A stretch of 64,000 nt of DNA from Cavia porcellus (Eukaryota > Chordata > Mammalia > Rodentia > Caviidae), in assembly GCF_034190915.1 (NCBI RefSeq), contig NW_026947493.1, forward strand, positions 41,286,501 through 41,350,500, in the 5' to 3' direction. Positions 58,757 to 64,000 of this stretch are shown piece by piece. How positions within the stretch are numbered: position 1 is the first letter of the stretch; each line of letters opens with the position of its first letter. The notes beneath the pieces are model-generated. The model worked only from the letters and a program-made list of their open reading frames with translations. It ran no database searches and was not told the DNA's origin. A program made the position numbers and the translations under genes.

Positions 58757-59215
58757 AATAGTGTGAATCTAGGAATATTTCCCCACAGGCCCCTATGGTA
58801 AAGGCATAGTCCCAGCTTAGAGGTCTTTATTTTATTTTACTTATTCATTTATTTATTGGTACTGGGGATCAAACTCACAACCCTGTGTTTTCCAAGCAGG
58901 CGTTGTGCCACTGAGCTGTATCTTTGGCACTTAGTGGTCTTTAAAGGCAAAAGAAACATTTAACAGGTAGAGAGAAGTGGAAGTTTTATGTCATTGGGGC
59001 CATTCCCAAGGAGAGTGTGAGAGCCCAGTCCCTTCCACTTTTTCATTCCAGACCATAAGCTGAATGAACAGCTATGTCCCACTGCCTCCCGCTTCACACA
59101 CGCAGAAAGCAACAGAACTGATGGATCATGGACTGACTCCTGAAGCATCAGCCATAAGTTTTCCTCTTGATAATTCGATTATCTCAGATAATTGTCATTC
59201 TACCAGATAGCTGAC
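58757..59215 (+). mobile_element. MaLR-like solo LTR interrupted by a SINE
   Basis: 'tagtgtgaatctaggaatat', 'ttccccacaggcccctatgg', then after the SINE 'catgg' and 'actgactcctgaagcatcag', 'ccataagttttcctcttgat', and the terminus 'gattatctcagataattgtc...gatagctgac'. It is the same family as 9596-9978. Confidence 0.65.
58830..58929 (-). mobile_element. Older ID-type SINE inside the LTR
   Basis: 'ttggtactggggatcaaact' and 'ttgtgccactgagctgtatc' mark the body. Flanks CTTAGAGGTCTTTA (58816-58829) and CTTAGTGGTCTTTA (58930-58943) form a 14-bp duplication with one difference. Confidence 0.88.
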
Positions 59216-61284
59216 TTTCACAGTTATTTTGTGATTTCCTTTATTGAATGTAAAGTAAATAGTACCAAATAAGTTCTCGATGCCTAGCTACACTCCCATT
59301 CTGCAAAAATTAAATGACTGCCTCTAAAGGAGTTCAAATTATCAAAGCTTTGAATCATCCTTCCTCCACCTGTCATTTATATGCATTATTCCTATATATA
59401 CTCAAGAAGTAATACTGTTCATTTTTCCTAAACTAACAGGAAAATTTTTGGCAAAGTTAAATCACAAAAGCACATCCGTGCCAAGCACAAATGGCTGTTA
59501 GATCATCCAGTTTGTGATACTCTGTATCAACTATTGGCAGAAAACTTTGGGGATTGATTCTTGCATGTTGGTGCCCAATGCATACAAATTCTCTTTAAAG
59601 AGTGTTGTGCCAGTACAGTTCTTGGTTACTTTCTTTTTTAGAACAGTTGAACACCGAAAAAAAAAAATTTCTCACTGCATCTGGTTTAACTGGTGGGGAT
59701 AAGTTCACATGTGAATGCAACTGTTGACTCTGAATATCCATCTATCAAAAAATTTAAAATGTACGTATGACACCAAGGCTTGAGACGTGACAAAGATCCC
59801 CTGCCTCTGTCAGCAGTTATACCCATTTGTTTACACTCAATAATCTGCATTGTGCAAAGGTGTAAAACAAGAGAAACAGACATAAAAGAGAAAATTTACT
59901 GTTTTTCCCAGAACTTCTTTTTCCTCCAAAGAAAATATCATTGCTTCAAAGAAAAAGATGCCAGCCTTAATATTCATTACTACAGACATTTTTCTTGGAA
60001 CAGCAGAGTGGAATAAATCAACCTTCACATATTTTTGTGCACATGTATATAACTTTCTGTTTTTCAGTCCACAACAATAAACTCTACCAGTATTTTGTTA
60101 TTTATGCCTTATTTAAAAATAATAGACATATTTTACAGAACCTTTTTTGCAAATATATACATAAAGAGTGGTTATTTCATTTCCATTTGAAGCTCATTTG
60201 ATTAACATAAAAACATTAATAGTATTATTCAAATAGAAATAAGAAATTGAGAGTTCAAGAAAGATTCGTCAGTCCAGAAAATGCCCAAATGAGAGTTAAA
60301 ATGATGCTAACAGGTGCATATTGGGGTTTTGATTTGGAAATTTCCCCAGAATGTTTATCTGTGAAGCAGGAAATAAAAATATTTTATCGTTTTTTCAGTA
60401 AGTTGCCACTTGGCTCTCTAATTTGCTAATATGATACTCTTTAAATTGAATATTTATCTACATGACACTAAACATACAGATGAAAATGAAAACATTCAGT
60501 CAGTCATTCAGCTATTTGTTAATATACATTTGGCATCACTTAGAAAAGAGTAATTAAAAATCATTAACTGGAATTTCCATTTTTATTTATCTGTTTGATG
60601 ATATTAATGTATAGTCATCTTACAAGAAAAGCTTCATCTATGTAATTGTTTTTCTTTTATTTGATATTTTATACTCCATTACCAACAGCTTTTTATCAGA
60701 TAAAATAAATTTAATTTAATTTAATTGTTAGCTTTATTTCTCTTTGACTATTGAACTCTAATCTAAATTTTTTCCATTAGTGTTTTGATGCTTATTTCTC
60801 TCATTTCAGCCTTCCTAAGTAGGAAACATGAATACATTTTAACAAATATTTTATGACTCTTTCTTATCTGTTTCATTCATTCTTATATAGAGTCAGTTGA
60901 AGAGATTAAAATTCCTAAAATAAATATAAAGATAGATTTAAAATATTAGAGGAATGAGCCAGGTATCTGAGCTTAGTGATAGGAGGGCACCAAGTTTTCA
61001 AAGAGTAGAAGAAAATAGTGAATCATTCGAGTTCATCTAGGGCAGTGGTATTCTGTTGTTTTTCTTGCCTAACACAACTAATAGCTTTGACACTCTGAGG
61101 AGTAATAGACATTTGTTTTTCAGAGAAGAATTGATACTCTTACACCCCACTTTCTATCCCAACACAGGAAAATTCCTAGTTCAGAAAGGAGTCACCCAGA
61201 CAACCACTTCTTTATGGAACTTCTTCCATGCTGTCAAAATATTTCTTTGATTTCTGATTATTTAATTCAATACAGAAAAACTAA
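59216..61284. other. Unclassified, repeat-poor sequence
   Basis: No gene, SINE, L1 or LTR is recognised in 2 kb. Short frames lack features. Confidence 0.45.
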
Positions 61285-61400
61285 TACCGCTTTGCATCAA
61301 ATATTTTCTTTGTGTCAAGTCAGCTAAACATTTTCCAAGTATTGTCTCATTTAATTTCCACTATGTGCTTGTAAAAACTTAGCTCCATTTTGTGGATGAA
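61285..61400 (+). mobile_element. MIR SINE core
   Basis: 'tattgtctcatttaatttcc' and 'tccattttgtggatgaagaa' are the MIR landmarks, in order. Confidence 0.72.
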
Positions 61401-61424
61401 GAAATTAAAATTTTAAAAATATCA

Positions 61425-61628
61425 AAAGTTTTGATCAGTTTTTCATTTTTATGATAAATTACCTAAGAAAATAAAGCTAAGGAACAAAAGATTTATTTAC
61501 CCATGGTTTCAGAGGTTTTAGTCTATGGTTGGCTGAATCCACTTCTGTGGGCTTGGAGTGGGAGAAAACATCATGGAGAAAGGGTGTGACAGAAGAAGGC
61601 TGCTCACCTTCTTGCAGTAAGAAAAGAA

Positions 61629-61701
<73 letters not shown>

Positions 61702-61870
61702 CAGACTAAGGGAGAGAGATCCAGAGAAGAGACCAAAGAAAAGATGCAGTCTCCAAGGTTATGCCTTGGATGAATCCACTGATGATGAAGTCCTCATGGT
61801 CCCACTAACCTGTGAGAACCCTACCTCTGAACACAGGAGACTCTGAGGGAACATTTCAAGTCTAACTTGA
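61425..61870 (-). mobile_element. MaLR-like LTR with GA microsatellite
   Basis: 'ttttatgataaattacctaa', 'agatttatttacccatggtt', 'tcagaggttttagtctatgg', 'ggttggctgaatccacttct', 'aaacatcatggagaaagg' and, after the GA array, 'ccctacctctgaacacagga' match the LTR family at 15322 and 40826. Confidence 0.7.
61636..61706. repeat. (GA)n followed by (GAGACA)n microsatellite
   Basis: About 23 GA dinucleotides followed by about four GACAGA hexamers. They give rise to the spurious Glu/Arg and Leu/Ser frames on the two strands. Confidence 0.96.
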
Positions 61871-62639
61871 ACATTGATTACCTCAACCAAGATAATAAGC
61901 TAGGATTTGCTAACATGGTAGAACTGGTATGCAACACTTAAGTGGCTGAATATGATTAAGATTCTACTATATCTACAAATTATCTGGGATTCTACTGCAG
62001 AGATTTTGACTCTACAGGTATGAGAGGACTACAGGTCCCTCTACAGGTATGAAGGACTTTGAATCTGCCTTTTACAGCAACTCTGGTGATTTTTGTGAGG
62101 TAGAATTAGAGCCATACTTCAATATGGATTGACTCCCAGTACTTACTCTTTCTCACTATAGTGCTTCCAAGGAAAGAACAATTTGTAGGTCTACACATAT
62201 AACTGTATGCCTATTTAAGTGTGTAAGATAGATAACCATACTATTAATTTTTGGTAGTTCATCAAACAGAATAGTTTGTGCTGTCATTGTTTGCCTATTC
62301 ATTTTTATGCTTTGATTTTATAACTTGAATGACTTCTAAAATAACAATATGTAATTTATTGAATAGTGATTTCCTACTGTTATTTTTTGAAATTTTATAT
62401 TATTTCTACCCTTTTTTCTGTTTTGCTTTTTTTCTCTAAATAAAAAAAAAGAGAAGAAAAAATCACTTTTCATACAGAGGAGTCCACAATCATTATATTG
62501 GCTTTTCTAAGGTAATAACAGAAAAGCTCCCACATAGCATCATGTCTGTTTTTCAACTCATTGAAATTTCAAAGATTATTTTAACAAAATGAATGACCTC
62601 TCCTTGTGGAACATTCTTAAGCATAATATTCTAGGTTCA
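61871..62639. other. Unclassified sequence
   Basis: No gene is seen. A short direct repeat 'tctacaggtatga' occurs at about 62012 and 62040. Confidence 0.45.
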
Positions 62640-62790
62640 TTTTCTCTACTATGTCTTCAACCTATCTGTTAGATATTATTAGTATCTCTACTCATATTAG
62701 GAAATTAGCAAAGAACTAGAATTTGAAAAATAGTTTGGATTTGGATTTTATGCTTTAGTATGAATCCATTATACCATTTCTTGAAGCTAT
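62640..62790 (+). mobile_element. MIR-like fragment
   Basis: 'cttcaacctatctgttagat', 'attattagtatctctactca' and 'gaaattagcaaagaactaga' parallel the 3' half of MIR. It is diverged. Confidence 0.45.
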
Positions 62791-63905
62791 TTGGCTAAAA
62801 AAGAGACAGGGCTTTCTGGAACTAGTACAATGTGCTTTGACATATGCTTAGCAGCAGAGTGAATGCTAAGAGAATGGATCACTGGACATTTGATGAGAGG
62901 TTTTGTTAGGAGGTGCTTCAAAACTGAGTTCAAGAAGAAGGGGGAAATAGTTTGACAGCCTTTAGAATACTGAAAATTTCAAAACTCTTCTCTCATTTAT
63001 TTGCAAATTTTGTTAAACGTTATGGTCAGGTACTATTTTACAATCTCTAACACAAAGGTTATCCTTTTACTGGGTGAAGTAAACATATGACTTTACTTTT
63101 ATTAAGCCATGAAAAGATTTTATCTTAAGCAAAGTTAAGACAGTCGACTTTATCAAGGTTTTAATTTTCATCAAACCTTGAAGATGAATATATTAGCATT
63201 ATTATGTAAGTTATCAGTCTATAATCTTGTATTAACTTTGCTAAATTTTTGCTTCAGATTTCTACTTTCCTTTATATTCATACCTTCAATTTGTTGATAT
63301 TCAATGTCTTTTATGTCTCACTATTTTCATACCTCAGAACTAAGAGTGTTAGTACAAAAAAGGAGTTCTAAGAACGTGTATTAAAGGTATTAAGTGTCTG
63401 CAGTATAACACTGTGGCAAAAATTATGCAAGATACTAAAATGTGTGTTCTCACCTTTAAGTTACATATAATATACCTTAAACTCAGTTATTGTTATTAGG
63501 CAAGGTTTCAGGATGTCAGATCATCAATTTGCCAATGAAGATTAATTTGAGAATAAATGACTTGATAAAGGACTAAATCATTGATTTCATTTTCTGTTTT
63601 TGGATTAAAGTCTTTTTATTTTTAAAACAAAGCTTTATGTTGATCTCCAAAATGTTACTGAGGTAAAGGTGCTTGAAGGGGTTCATGGAAGCATTTTTTT
63701 TGAGGATCTGAGGGAGCTTCAATGCTCTAGTGAAATCTCATTCTGTAGTTGAGACTAGTGAGGCCAACAGAGATTAAGAAATTGACTTCTTAAGGGCATG
63801 TGTTAGTGAAATACGGAATAGAAACTAGAAATATGCATTTAAGGGTTCACCCTTTTCTATGGGAGATACAATTCAAAACCACCAATGGAAACCTGGAACC
63901 ACAGA

Positions 63906-63908
<3 letters not shown>
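62791..63908. other. Unclassified sequence
   Basis: No gene is seen. 63770-63835 faintly resembles MIR. Confidence 0.4.

Positions 63909-63938
<30 letters not shown>
63909..63938. repeat. (TA)n microsatellite
   Basis: About 15 uninterrupted TA dinucleotides. Confidence 0.97.
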
Positions 63939-63943
<5 letters not shown>

Positions 63944-64000
63944 TTGTTCCTAACATACATGCCTATAATAAATTTAACTTATAAATTAGGCATAAGAGAT

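Noticed and set aside
61529..61846. 105-codon frame with an Arg/Glu repeat
   Set aside because: It is encoded by the (GA)n array in a MaLR-like LTR, and the flanking residues follow LTR sequence.

Overview
The window looks like a gene-poor stretch of a rodent nuclear genome. It is AT-rich and dominated by interspersed repeats. I find no open reading frame that reads as a functional host gene. The longest frames are pieces of transposon proteins, repeat-encoded low-complexity frames, or chance frames. Rodent origin rests on three observations: a B1-type 7SL SINE with the internal duplication typical of rodent B1 (23689-23829), many tRNA-Ala-derived ID-like SINEs, and abundant minus-strand L1. 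No murid B2 or B4 element was seen, so a non-murid rodent is more likely. I do not assign a species.

Layout. 1-5 kb: a decayed MaLR-type LTR, two ID-like SINEs and an internally deleted L1. 5-15 kb: mostly unclassified sequence with a SINE, a duplicated block (6.64/7.45 kb), LTRs at 9.6 and 14.0 kb and an L2 tail. 15-24 kb: an LTR, an old L1 tail, a possible LTR, then a near full-length but dead L1 (17.7-23.7 kb) bordered by the B1. 24-32 kb: the least repetitive part, with an MLT1-type LTR, a hexamer microsatellite, a MIR, and a 2.4 kb block (26.7-29.1 kb) nearly free of recognisable repeats.

32-40 kb is the most informative part. It holds two processed pseudogenes that I recognise from their coding and UTR sequence, one of TRA2B (31.66-33.0 kb) and one of SMARCA2 (36.57-37.41 kb). 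Between them lie a nested old-L1 locus and the transmembrane-subunit remnant of an endogenous retroviral env gene (35.07-35.9 kb). Next to the SMARCA2 copy is an L1 tail with a 230-bp polypyrimidine tract.

40-52 kb: layered old L1 fragments in both orientations, SINEs, a Tigger-type DNA transposon and an LTR. 52.7-58.0 kb: a second long L1, rearranged and carrying a SINE. 58-64 kb: two MaLR-type LTRs, one carrying a SINE, plus MIR fragments and microsatellites.

No operon-like or pathway-like cooperation is visible. The relationships here are those of insertion history: SINEs in LTRs and L1s, young L1 tails in old L1s, and L1 machinery as the likely source of the two pseudogenes. I found no convincing new biological system. 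Family names come from recognition of motifs and recalled consensus sequence without a database search, so element boundaries are approximate unless target-site duplications are given.
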